Below are positions 1 through 11,447 of a stretch of DNA of 64,000 nucleotides, in pieces. The notes beneath the pieces are model-generated. The model saw only the letters and a list, made by a program, of their open reading frames with translations. It was not told the origin of the DNA and ran no database searches. Both the position numbers and the translations under genes were made by a program. Numbering within the stretch: position 1 is the stretch's first letter; every line of letters starts with the position of its first letter. Source of the stretch: Liolophura sinensis (Eukaryota; Mollusca; Polyplacophora; Chitonida; Chitonidae); contig NC_088303.1 in NCBI RefSeq assembly GCF_032854445.1, forward strand, positions 21,519,501-21,583,500. Direction: 5' to 3'.

Positions 1-85
1 CGTACACTTTTAAATGAGATATGCGGTGTAGATTGAAATCATCTTGAGTAAAACATATATCAAACGCATATCTATCTTTTTTTAG

Positions 86-1895
86 CGTGGGGCGTAAATG
101 CCAAGACGACATTGATATAAACGGTCTTCACATCCCTGCTGGCGCGACCGTGTTACTGATGGGGTACGCCTTGCAACACGACGAGACTTACTGGCCGCAG
201 CCAGAGAAGTTCGACCCGGACAGGTGAGTGTTGTATGGCAGGATGGTAGGTAGTTTGCCCATGTTAGAGTGAGAGGTGCAGCAAGAGAAGGTGGAGGGTG
301 GAGCGCATATTTGTGACCCCATACAACCGTGCACTTCACTCGCCTGCGGCAATGGCCATAGCAGACGATGAGGTAAACTTAAGAAGATAAGGAAAATATA
401 TGAGAATGGCCAACAATGGAAGATACTGACAACGATGCTGTAAAATAATCGGAAATTATAGTATTATATAATACAACAATATGCACAGTATATGTAAGTT
501 GTGAGACACAACAATGTACATGTTTGGGCTTATGTTGCCGTGAAGTATTCAGTTTTTGTGTTAAATTAACTCAATATTAAAACTCTTAACTTAATCATAA
601 GTTAGTATATTGTTATTTGCAGATGGTCCCCAGAGCAGAAAGCATCGCGTCATCCTTATGTGTACTTTCCATTTGGGGTTGGGCCCCGGAACTGTATCGG
701 GATGAGACTTGCGCTGATGGAAGCCAAAATGGCGATTGTTGCTATTTTACAGAAATTCCGTTTTATCAGGGCTCCGGAGACTCAGGTGAGAAAACAGCTT
801 GTTTTTCGGTGTTGGTTGGATTGGAACATGGCTTCAACTGACACGTTACACATCGAGAATCAGTTTGGGGGCGTTTATGAACTGTCAGAAATGAACGATT
901 TATGTCATGGAGAAACTTGGAAATTCAGTTGAAGCTTAAATGGAAAGAGCTTCCTGAGAATTTGATGACAACGTGGAGCCCACGTCGGCAGACTCAGGCC
1001 TACAACTTCTTCAACTCGAGTCACACTCTGTGTCTGAGGTTTGGTAGCCAGAGAGCCAGACGCGCTGCCAGCACAACCCAGCCCTCTCTGTTTTATTAGC
1101 GAAATGCAACTGTCCCTGCGTCCATGACGAGGAAGGCAACTGTGTGTAGACTGTCAATTTGAGCACACATCGCCCACCATTGCTTTTAATGTTTTTGGAG
1201 GAGTGTTTAAGTAAATAAATAAATATGATAAATATGAATAACATGTCAGATGTTTTCATACTCATGTGGATATTTCGTGCTGATGTGTAGTCAAATAAAC
1301 ATGACTGATATTAAGTATAAGAATCCGACACACATGTAAACATATTTACTGCAGTACCATGTTTACATAGTAAATGCCACATGTTTAGTATTATTTATAT
1401 ACATAATAAACAGGTTTACTTGTTTAGCGACTTTTTACACTTCATATAAACACCCAACACACAGTTATCACACTTCTCTTAGTGCGAAGGTGTGCATCAG
1501 CAAATACTCTGTCAGTGGGACAAATTTGGTTAGTGTTTGAGTCTTTTGTTGGTCGGTCAGCGAATGTAATGATAACTGTACAGAGTTGGTTATTGTTTGC
1601 GTCTTTTGTTGGTTTGTATTCCTCAGTGAATATACCGATAAATGGACAGATTTAGCTTGTGTTTGCATCTTTGATCGGTTTGTATTCTTAAGCCAATGCA
1701 CCAAATAATGATAATGTGGCAAATTTGGTTAGTGATTGTGTTTATACATGTGTATTAATATTCTCTGGCATATGTCCACACAGTCTCAAAGATTCTTGTA
1801 TTTTGTTTGTATTACAGGTGCCCTTGACATTAAAGAAAGGGGCCTTCGTCCAACCGGAACATGGTATCTGGCTTCGAATCGAGTCACGTGACTAA
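86..1895 (+). CDS. Cytochrome P450, CYP3A-like, last three exons (gene runs off the left edge)
   Basis: Haem-thiolate monooxygenase, normally ER-anchored and fed electrons by P450 reductase. Three exons are seen: 86-223, 623-785 and 1818-1895, with introns 224-622 and 786-1817. All borders are AG/GT and phases match, because a split Arg codon joins exons 1 and 2. Exon 1 carries the region before the haem loop, ending EKFDPDR (PERF-like motif). Exon 2 contains the haem-binding loop FGVGPRNCIG, with the Cys as axial haem ligand, followed by MRLALMEAKMA. Exon 3 encodes the last 25 residues, ending LRIESRD before TAA at 1893-1895. The haem loop, the PETQ-VPL junction and the C-terminal tail are typical of clan 3 (CYP3A). 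The N-terminal membrane anchor, I-helix and ExxR exons lie outside the window. No lesion is visible in these exons, so the gene is probably functional. The exact subfamily cannot be assigned. Confidence 0.93.
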
Positions 1896-2305
1896 ATATT
1901 GTGGCAATTGTAACAAGCCATCTGTCCCTTTTGTTTCCTGACTCAAGTTGAAACATTTTCTCAGGTTTAAGGTGATTTGAAACGATTTCGATTTGGAAAA
2001 ATTGTTGTCAACAGTCAACTCTTATATATTGTATATAACTAACATCAATACATTGATAACCTAATTCTGCTTCAGTCATGGTGCTAAGGGGCGAGTAATT
2101 CGCTACCATTTAAACATCACAATAACAGTTAGCAGAAAACTCTGAGGTAAAATGGCAAGAGGCCATGTTTCGCCGGTTATGTGTGACCATTTGTCTACTA
2201 TAACATTGTCATCACTGCTCTCGCATTACTCTCTATGTTGTAAGCCTTTTATATTCTCTTGTTATTGTATAATATTGCCGAAGCTTTCTTTGTGGCAATA
2301 ATTTA

Positions 2306-2311
2306 TTAAAT
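2306..2311 (+). terminator. Possible poly(A) signal (ATTAAA) for the P450 gene
   Basis: ATTAAA lies about 410 bases after the P450 stop codon. No canonical AATAAA was noticed between the stop and this site, so it is the best visible poly(A) signal candidate. The interval 1896-2305 would then be 3' UTR. Confidence 0.3.
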
Positions 2312-2727
2312 ATTATTATATTAATCACAAAAATTGTCCACCTCTTGTCTTTCTTTGCTTTTTAAAACTTTATGACGTCACAGGTGGTCACCATCTTTCA
2401 TATCTAAAAATGTAAAAGTATTCTTGACGTCGTTGACAATCAGAAGAATGAACCAGAGCAGGTTTGACGTCACGACGTTCCAATCTCCAAACAGAACTAG
2501 CGTTTTGTCCTAAATTTAGACCTCTCAAATTTGAGCGATTTATGTCTGGTCATTTATTCACAACAAATTGCATACACGTACACAAAATAACTAAAATATG
2601 TTTAACACAATCATCACCATTTATTTATTCTGAAACACTTCCGTTCAAAATCAAAAACCTTTACATTTTACCTAGTAAGAATGCCTTTTCTGTTTTACCT
2701 GTACATATTTGAGTAAGAGGGCATTAT

Positions 2728-2890
2728 TATTGTCTCTGGCTGTAAGTGGAAAGGTCTGAAGCAACCTGTAGGTGGTCGTGAGTTTCTCCAGGGCTCTCCC
2801 CGGTTTCCTCCCACCATAATGCTGGCCGCCGTCCTATTAGTGAAATATGCCTGAGTACGGCGTGAAACAACTGTCAAATAAATAAATATT
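2728..2890 (+). mobile_element. tRNA-SINE (family 1), 5'-truncated copy
   Basis: Matches the body and tail of the full-length copy at 56962-57230: the central block containing 'tcccaccataatgctggcc', then 'tgagtacggcgt', then an (AAAT)n tail. The tRNA-like head is missing. Several substitutions mark it as older than the 57-kb copy. Confidence 0.8.
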
Positions 2891-3077
2891 ATTATTGTGG
2901 AACCTAGCTCACTGGATGAGGTGCTGAATGCCTATTCTTTGTCATTTGCCATTTGTCATTTACATGATTTACGTGGTTTCGTCCACCCACAAACTTGATC
3001 GTCTTCAAGAATTTTGTTTATTTACTTATTTGATTGCTGTTAAACGCACAATTCATGTGCATAAGAGGTTTGACACC

Positions 3078-3198
3078 AATCTATGGGTGGTCGTGGGTTT
3101 CCCCTGGGATCTGTCCCCGTTTCTTCCCACCACACTGCTGGTCCCGTCGTATAAGTGAAGTATTCTTGAGTATACAGTGTAAAACGCCAAATCAATAT
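3078..3198 (+). mobile_element. tRNA-SINE (family 1), degenerate 5'-truncated copy
   Basis: Shows the same central block ('ggtggtcgtgggtttcccc') and the tail motif 'gtgaagtattcttgagtat', with many substitutions. It ends at 'cgccaaatcaat' without a long A-rich tail. Confidence 0.7.
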
Positions 3199-4900
3199 AG
3201 GTAGTCAGGCCTGTGGGTAGTGCTTGGAAATCGGATTGCCCTAAGTGAATAACCTCCTGACTTAAAGCCACAGCTCCAGAAACGAGAGGTCGGTCGAACG
3301 CGTGACCGTATTGGTCAAGGGCCTGACTGTCACAGGGAACCAGCGATTTAACTCTCTGAGCCAGCGCAAAGCGCATCGTCCAATGCATGTAACTGAAATA
3401 TTACACTGAGTACAGCGTAAACATCAATGACAGAGATGAATTGCTTGTTATGTAAGAAAAAACAAAGGAAACCTTCTCAGATGTCTACATCGTTCAACAA
3501 TCTTCTTTCTTCTTTCTTGAGTTCACTGAACTGGTTGGGTTGGTGGTTACAACACGGTAATCGGAACTCCATTGTTAATTTCTGTAATGGGAATAGGACC
3601 CTTTGTCTCTATTGAGGTCATTCTAAACACCGTCAAATTTACTTACGACTTGCTATTCACATATTTCTCTTTCGAGTTGAATTTTGAAGCGATTTTGTTT
3701 CAAGACTTTCAGATCACTGAGCTTGTGTTGTTCTTCGTTGAAGTATTGACCCACTGGTTTGTTTAAGGATTTGTTTCTAATTTTTTGTCCATTAGGGGGT
3801 TTCCAGAGAAACTCTCCAGATTACCCGATATATATAGCAGACGGTCAAGGACGACAGGTTATTGCATGTACCACATAGTTGAAGTACAAGTCTATAATCC
3901 ACTTAGTTTATTCCTGTTTGATTCAAGTACCTTTGTGCAAGAAGTGCTGTGGTGACATACTTTGGATTTAGGTTTACCTCAAGCAATCAGTTGCCCTCCG
4001 TTCCATTGGCGTTAAATTATACATAAGCCTGTATTATGAGAATTTCAGATTTAACTCGGAAAATGGGGATATACAGATTCAATTTACTGTTACGTCCTTC
4101 ACGTGGTGTGAATTGTTGGTTTCTTGTCTTAGTTTGCAGGTGCTCTGGTGATCTATTACACGCTGATTCGTCGTATAGGCTAGCTTCTTTTCCTAAAGTA
4201 GTCTTATAAGTTACCACAAAAAGCTGAATTTTGGTAACTGGTTTGTTCTTGCTCGATGATCGATGGTTCAGAGGTTGACCACTGAGTTCGCTCTCCTTGA
4301 AGTTGTAGTTCCAATAAGTGCTCTTTTTTTTGGCTTGCCATTGTGTTTGGGCGTAGAGGCCTCTATAATGGTTGATTGAGTGACTTCCGACACTAGTGGG
4401 TAGTCCAGCTGCGATATAATGCGGTACAATGTCGTTCTGCTTACATTTGGTCAGCAACCAGATATCAGTCTGTAACTGGGACAGTTGTTTCTTAAGGTTG
4501 ACTGGTAGTAGTGTCGGTCTATCTCAGGGATCACTTTCAGTTGTTTGGGAATTATTGCTTTTATTTCACAGATGGTATTTGAAAAGAATAACTAAGCAGC
4601 ATTGTACTCACACGGTAAAGGTCATTAATCTGACGGGTATATATGCCTTATATGTATACTTCATTGGTGAGTCCGTGGATACTGTTAATCAGGCATACAC
4701 TCACGTGTTAACGCTATCGATGCTCCGATACAATTTGACGAAGCTGATATACAGACCTGCACGTCACATGTTTGTCTTGTAGCCTGGTCTTATGGGAGAA
4801 ATGTAGTATTTCTAATATGTCTGAACACGAATCACACAGCCCAGATACATGCAAACGTAAACATGGTCGAGCATATATTACCTTACCTATAGTCTATTTC
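3199..4900. other. No recognisable gene
   Basis: About 1.7 kb with no recognised coding domain. The longest open frame (4017-4457, minus strand, 146 codons) has no motif I recognise and no supporting splice or promoter context. A short Ser/Leu-rich plus-strand frame (4429-4782) likewise resembles nothing known. Confidence 0.4.
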
Positions 4901-4959
4901 TGTTAAAGAGTTTCATATATTCAGGCTTTAGTCAGTGACACGTAATAACACAAGCTCTA

Positions 4960-5620
4960 CACATGGGTATGTTGGAAGTTCACATTTTTGTTTATAGTGT
5001 TAAAGCCCATAACCTCGGTTACCACGGCAAGTACACATTGCCTAGGTGACATCTGGATTATTCAAAAGCCATATTGGGTGGAGCTCCACATATTTGATGG
5101 AGGGCGACCCCAGTTACCTAAACTGCTATGTTGTCGATGGATGGCTGAGTGTTGTGCCATGTCTGATCTATCATATCAGTACCTCAACTTTGCAGACAGT
5201 ATGTCTCTCAGGTTACATGTTTCTGTCACAGTAAATAATCTGACAGTGGTTTGAAATACCAGTGTGTCAACAATGGCTATACACTTCGGTAATGTAATAT
5301 CCGTGGCCAGAATGATGAAGATTAAAAGCTGTCCTTAAGACATGTCTGAAGACAGCTAAAACACAAATAGGTATAAAACAATGAAAACAGCATACTCGGC
5401 TCGACGTGGAGCAAACCACCACCAGGAAATACACCATCACACATCAGGTGTGACAAACCTACATGTTTCAAAATGTTACCCATCAGTTCCTTTTAGTGAA
5501 ATTCGATTTACTGAAAACCTTAAGAGTGACAGTGTTGAATTTCTCCTAAGGTTCTTCTTAAATACAGGAAGGATGGGAAATACGGGCAGTAGAGGTTACT
5601 GCAGTGATCGCCATCTGGGG
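4960..5620 (+). repeat. Duplicated host unit, 3' segment (copy 1)
   Basis: The stretch from about 5128 ('gatggatggctgagtgttg') to about 5520 is near-identical or clearly similar to 17197-17580 and 38895-39280. It includes the shared block ending in 'aagacatgtctgaagac' and the motif 'cccatcagttccttt'. In all three copies one frame stays open and stops at the same TAA (here 5233-5235), with the common core VVPCLI-HIS. Whether this is a real exon is unresolved. Confidence 0.6.
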
Positions 5621-6510
5621 GAAGGACCTGCTACGGTAAGGCGGAAATCGGCTCTAGAGAAGAAAGTGATACTAAACGATAAGAAAGTGTAAATTTTAAA
5701 ATCCCAGCACAGTTCTGTAAATTTCATAATCCGAAGTATAAAACTAGGTCGAATAAAAGTTATGTGGCCAAGAGATGGTTGCTTAGTAATAACCCGCCAA
5801 ATATGCACTCTCCATCAAAAACGCCAATTTTTCCTCCAAACAAGGCACTGCGTCTTTAATTTGCAGTATGGATATCTACGTTAACCACAAACATATCTTC
5901 AGTGAAACTTTCTTGTATGTATTTCCACGTGCTGTGGAAGTTTCGTGTTGTTCTTTGTCTTCATATGCAAAAATAAACATTATAATCTGATCCGTTATAT
6001 ATTTTTGCAAGTTTAAAATTCGTATTTCTGGCACAGTCTGTTAGTCATTTTTTACCGTCCGGTAAACAGCGAAGTCAGTGTTAAGAAAAAGTTGTACCTC
6101 GAGGAAGAGTTTGAATCTTTGTTGGTTTTTTTCTCTGGCACCATTCTTTTTGTTTGAGTAAATATATATGCTGTCTTCCAATGAATAAGTGTTATCATGA
6201 ACAAAAATCGATAATAGTTACTTTACGTGTGGCAACTATAGCGAAATAATACGTGAATCTTGGTTGAGAGCATATATGGTCCTCTAGATATCATTAACAA
6301 TTATATGTTATGTGTAGCGGAAGTATAAGGCTGAACATCTGTTATATATGTATTTAAGTTATAGATGCAAAACAGCGTGCAAAAAAAAAAACATATTTCA
6401 GTGTGACTGGAGCAGGATACCATTTTTCGATTTTATGACCTATACAATGTTTCACTGCATGATTGGATCTATATAAGTCGCATGCTTGCCATATAACAGG
6501 AAACCAATTT

Positions 6511-6595
6511 GCTCCCACCATAATGCTGGCCGAAATACAAGTGAAATATTCTTGAGTACGGCGTAAAACGCCAATCAAATAAATAAATAAATATA
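6511..6595 (+). mobile_element. tRNA-SINE (family 1), 3' fragment
   Basis: Only the last roughly 85 bases of the SINE are present: 'ctcccaccataatgctggcc', then 'attcttgagtacggcgt' and an (AAAT)n tail. An internal piece after 'gctggcc' is shortened relative to the full-length copy. Confidence 0.75.
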
Positions 6596-6639
6596 ACAGA
6601 AAAAAGTAAAACAGAACTGAAACAAAACAGAATTAGCCT

Positions 6640-7531
6640 CACGTGTGTGTCAGCAGCTGCCACTCACAGCTATAGCAAGTTTCCCTTCTTGAGGTGCACA
6701 GTTTCTTGCCATACCAGGTCCTTTCGTAAAAAGCACCCTTCTAAAATCATAATTCCAATTCAAATGACAACCTCGACACGAGGATGGATTACGGAACTGT
6801 GTGTCCGTGCCATGTCCAACTGTTATATATGGCGAGAAATACAGTAGGTGTGACTTTTGTTACGTTTGTACGAGCAAGGGATTAACTCCTGCTCATATAG
6901 GTTATGAACGTCCAGTGTTGTCGTACAACAAACACCTCCGTGATCCAGTTACTCTGTTCCTTCGTACTCTTCCCAGGAAGCTGAAAACACATGAGACGAG
7001 TTTTACGACGAATCACGGGATAAATACGACACGAATGGGTTTGTTTCTGTGCATATCAATTGTAACAACATCAGATATTGTTCAGCAGATAAAGTGACTA
7101 CTTTTCAAATAATCACAGTATACTGCATGTAAAGGTGATAGATACTGCAAAGCTCGTCCAATAGTAAACCTTTAAATATTTATAACATCAATGTCAGTCT
7201 GACATACTCCACGGTAAACAAACACATCAAACACTAAAAGTAATGCGCCTGTCGACAATAGCAGTGTACAGTTCAAGGGTGTTAATGCTGCCCGCCGTTG
7301 AATAAGTGAAGTAAGTACGGCGTTAAACACCAATTAAATAAATAAATGCAAAGAATTATTGAAAATCGTGAAGTACGCGATCACGCTGATTTACTGATTT
7401 ACTTCACCAGTGATGATACATAATTCCATGCGTCATCTTCAGAATTTTTCGAGATTGCACACAAGATATCACATGTAATCACTGACCTGCATTTTGCACT
7501 TCTGATTCTTAAATACGAGCTGTGTCAAGCT
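6640..7531 (+). repeat. Duplicated host unit segment (copy W)
   Basis: This resembles 45765-46290 over several hundred bases: the starts 'gacacgaggatggattacgg' and 'gacacgatgatggattgccg', the shared 'aggtgtgacttttgt', then 'cgtactcttcccaggaag' versus 'cgtactgttccaagaagcc', and later 'aatgtcagtctgacatactc' versus 'aatgtcagcctgacatactg'. The first 90 bases also match 14940-15050 and 37430-37540. A plus-strand frame at 6801-7097 (98 codons) is open and Cys-containing (RCDFCYVC), but no domain is recognised. Confidence 0.6.
7281..7348 (+). mobile_element. tRNA-SINE (family 1), short 3' remnant
   Basis: Contains 'gttaatgctgcccgccgt', 'aagtacggcgttaaacacca' and a short (AAAT)n tail. It lacks the 'attcttg' step of the other copies. 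Confidence 0.65.
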
Positions 7532-7544
7532 GAGAGGTTCAAGA
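7532..7544. repeat. Target-site duplication of LINE copy 1 (3' side)
   Basis: GAGAGGTTCAAGA is repeated exactly at 13369-13381. It directly abuts the (TTCA)n 3' tail of the minus-strand LINE. Confidence 0.9.
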
Positions 7545-7865
7545 ATGAATGAATGAATGAATGATTATGGCTTAACGCCACATCGGCAATATTTCAGCCA
7601 TATCGTGGCGAGAACAAGGTGAAAGCAAGAGACGGTTAAGGTTTTCGATCTGATAAGATGAACACCAAAAGTAAAACAAAAAGTACAGACGTGATTAAAA
7701 TCGAATAAAAGAAAAATAAGATTTAAAATTCGAAAACCAGGGTTATAGTACATGTATAAATATATATAACTGTTTATCTATAGATATTTGGCAATTAAAA
7801 TTTATATTTTATGATATAGACCAATGGCCTTCAAATAATTTATGACAACATCGCCAGCGATGCTG

Positions 7866-10800
7866 TCAAATAAACCATATATAGAGTTGACTGTGTAGAA
7901 TCTCTGCCGAACATGAGCGAAGTCTACACTCGGGAGCACTGCTCCCATCCAAGATGAAATTGTGTGTCAGATGAGAATGTCCAATACGGCATCTGGTTAA
8001 AACGACTTGGTCTCTACGAGACATATCAAATGTATATGAATTATAGCCAATGACTGGATGAATGGCATGCAGTTTATTATGGGCCTGCAAGTTCCATTCA
8101 CCCTGCCAAAGGCCACGAATATATTTAAGAATATTGGACTTCATGTCAGTATAAGGGATTTTTATCTTAGATATGGGTTTATTTAGGGCAGCTTTCGCCT
8201 CCCTGTCTGCGACTGTGTTTCCATGGATACCAATATGACTTGGTATCCAGCAGAATATAATATCTTTACCTCTTCTAATTAATTTCCTATGTATAGCTAA
8301 AATTTGAAGGATCAAGGGATTTTTAAATTTATTATTCTGTATTGCCAATAAGCAAGACAACGAGTCCGTGCATATCATTGCCCTCTGGGCATGCCCAGAA
8401 GAAACATATGATAAGGCCAGGAGTATAGCTCTGGCCTCGGCAGAGAATATTGAAGAAGAGGATGGAAGACGAAAGGAAGAGACCCGCTGCACTAAGACAG
8501 CCGCAGTCGCAACCCTGTCCCCATCCTTCGACCCGTCAGTATATATAAATTTATAATCCGTATAATTAGCTTTAATTTCAGCAAAACCTTGCTGAATTAT
8601 AAGAGGATTTGTATTCGATTTATTATATTTACGTAGATCAAATATTAGTTTTGGTTGTGGGAGAAGCCATGGAGGAGACTCCGGAAAAGACACCGGAGCT
8701 ATATCATCCAGCTTGATGTTACCTCCCACAATATGGTCCTGTATACGAAGACCGAACGAAGGGATCTTGTTAGGACATTTAGTATATTTGTCTACATATA
8801 ATGGATTGAAAACACAGTCGTAGGCAGGGTTTGTTGGATGAGCTTTAAGCTTTGTACTATATTGAAGGCTAAGTTTTACACGTCGGTGATATAAAGAAGG
8901 TTCATTAGCCTCCACGTATAAACTTTCTACTGGTGAGGTTCTAAAAGCACCAAGGCTGAGCCTCAAACCTTGGTGATGAACGGGATCCAACATTTTAATG
9001 TACGACTTCCTAGCGGAACCGTAAATGATGGATCCATAGTCCAATTTAGACCTCACCAGAGAACGATATAAATTTAGTAAAACTGATCGGTCAGCACCCC
9101 AATCGGTGCTAGACACGACCTTAATTATATCGAGAGCCTTTGTACATTTAGCTTTAAGCATTTTTATGTGAGGTATAAAAGATAGCTTACTATCAAATAT
9201 TATACCTAAAAATTTTGTTTCTCCAACAATTTTAATCTGTTCACCACAAAAAGTAAGCTCAGGGTCAAGATGAAGTTTCCGTTTATTACAAAAATGCATA
9301 CCGACGGTTTTAGACGTTGAAAATCTAAAACCGATTTCAGTTGCCCATTTCTCGATCTTATTGAGACAAAGCTGCAACTGACGTTCGATATTATTCATGT
9401 TCTTAGCTCGGTAGCATATAAGGAAATCATCGACGTATAAAGAACCCTCTGTGCCAGATGTTAATGTTTTTGCTAGGCTATTTATTTTTATGCTGAACAG
9501 AGTTGGCGATAGAATACTGCCCTGGGGTACACCCATTTCCTGCTCATAAGAGTCAGAATGAGTGGACCCCACCCGTACCTTAAACTGACGATCAGATAAA
9601 AATTTGGACATAAATATAGGTAAGCGACCTTTTAGACCCATATTCGCGAGATCTTTTAAAATACCATATTTCCATGTGGTGTCGTAAGCCTTTTCAAGGT
9701 CAAAAAATATGGACACCACATGTTCGTTATTGATGAAGCCATCGCGAATAAAAGTTTCGAATCGAACAAGGTGATCCATGGTAGATCTACCTTGCCGAAA
9801 ACCACATTGAATATTAGATAAAAGCTTGTTGGTTTCAAGAAACCAAACAAGTCTATCATTAATCATCCGTTCCATAGTCTTACAGACACAGCTGGTAAGA
9901 GCTATGGGACGGTAATTATTTGGATCAGTATGATCCTTACCCGGTTTGGGCACCGGAATAATACACGCCTCCCTCCATGATTGTGGAAAATTACCAGTTA
10001 TCCAAATATCATTAAGCAAGTCCAAGAGAGTCTCCAGTGGCTCAGGTGGTAAATGGTTCAGAAACTTATAATATACATTATCAGGACCACAGGCAGTATC
10101 GTGGGCCTTTTTTAATGCAATTCTAAGTTCCTCGATATTAAAAGGATGATTATAATCTTCTAAATTCTTAGAAGAAATGGGCAATTTAATTTTCTCCTTC
10201 TGGTTTTTAATACGTTGGAATTCTTTAGAGTAATTCTCAGAAGAAGATTTGTTTGAAATTGTTTCAGCTAGTTTATTTGCTATATCGGGTGGAGAAGTTA
10301 ATATCTTATCTCCATCTTTTAAATGCTGAACTTTTGCTTTATTATTTTTGCCCTTAAGTTTCTGAACCATGTTCCAGACCTTACGCATGGGTGTTTTTGA
10401 CGTAATGCCTGAAACAAAGTTCCGCCAACAAGAACGTCTCTTGGACTTGAGTAATCGACGAGCCTTAGCTCGAAAAATACGAACCTGGTTTAAGTTATTA
10501 TCAGTAGGACATGTATTAAAATTTCGCTCGGCCTTTTTGCGGTCTTTAATGGCTTTGCGACAGTCCTTATCATACCAGGGTTTGCTTTTGGATTTGGGAT
10601 TTGTCGAGGTTTTAGGGATAGTTCTATCGGCAGCTCGTAAAACAAGCTCGTTAAATTTTAATATTGGATCATCTGCTGCATTGAGAGTTTCTGGGGTGAT
10701 ATCGGCCTCACAGAACATCTCAAATGCAATCCAATCTGCTTTATCGAATTTCCACCTAGCTACACGTTCTAAAGAATTAGAAGTGATATGCTCTAGGATT

Positions 10801-11447
10801 ATAGGAAAATGGTCACTACCACAAAGATCGTCATGCACCTTCCAAGAAAAATCTGGGAGAAGTGATGGATCCGTGATAGTGAGATCGATAGCAGAATAAG
10901 TGCCGTTACCCGGATGTAAATAGGTATTAGAACCATCATTGAAATAACACAGTTCACCATTCGATAAGAAGTCTTCGATTATCTTGCCCTTATTACTTAT
11001 GTTGTTACTGCCCCATAGGGGGTTATGTGAATTAAAATCTCCCAGTATTATAAACGGTTTAGGTAACTGTTCTTTTAAATTGTGTAACTGAAAAGCTGAC
11101 AAAGAGGTGTTCGGAGGTATATACACCGAACATAATGTGACTGTTTCATATAATGAAACACGAACGGCCACAGCTTGAAGCTCTGTATCCAAAGCTATAG
11201 GGCTGTGGATAATATTGTTATTTATGAAGATCGAGGAGCCGCCTGCAGCTCGCTCTTCTTCAATACAATATGTGCTATAAAGGGAATAATTTTTAAGAGT
11301 TATTTTATCTTTGTCAGATGTCTTCAGGTGAGTTTCCTGAAGACACAGGGCAACTGGATTGAAAGATTGAACTAGCTGTGTTATTTCAATAAAATTTGCT
11401 TAAAGACCTCGACAATTCCACTGTATAATTTTATCTAAGGAAGACAT
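7866..11447 (-). pseudogene. LINE ORF2: endonuclease-RT-RNase H polyprotein (copy 1, disabled)
   Basis: The true start is ATG at 11447-11445, overlapping the ORF1 stop. An in-frame TAA at 11402-11400 (codon 16) interrupts the endonuclease start just after WNCRGL. The frame is then open for over 1,100 codons. Visible domains are an APE-type endonuclease (LQETH, ILGDFNSHN, SDHFP), RT (QGSILSP, catalytic YVDD), and RNase H with TDGS, AEA, TDS and a GNTVADREAK tail. The C-terminus should carry a C-x2-C-x7-H-x4-C zinc motif, as in copy 2 at 21220-21846. Here a 50-bp deletion at 7929/7930 shifts the frame right after PEC and replaces that motif with about 20 unrelated residues. Function would be nicking target DNA and target-primed reverse transcription. 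The protein is probably not made intact. Confidence 0.95.

Noticed and set aside
617-932. Two long frames in the P450 exon 2 region as separate genes
   Set aside because: They are the haem-loop exon (623-785) read through into intron 2 and its shifted-frame shadow. Splice sites and the continuation at 1818 explain the region.
4017-4457. 146-codon minus-strand frame as a possible novel gene
   Set aside because: No recognisable motif, biased composition consistent with chance, no splice sites or repeats supporting it. Left unannotated as a gene.
10369-10899. 176-codon plus-strand frame
   Set aside because: Shadow of LINE ORF2 on the opposite strand; no domain.
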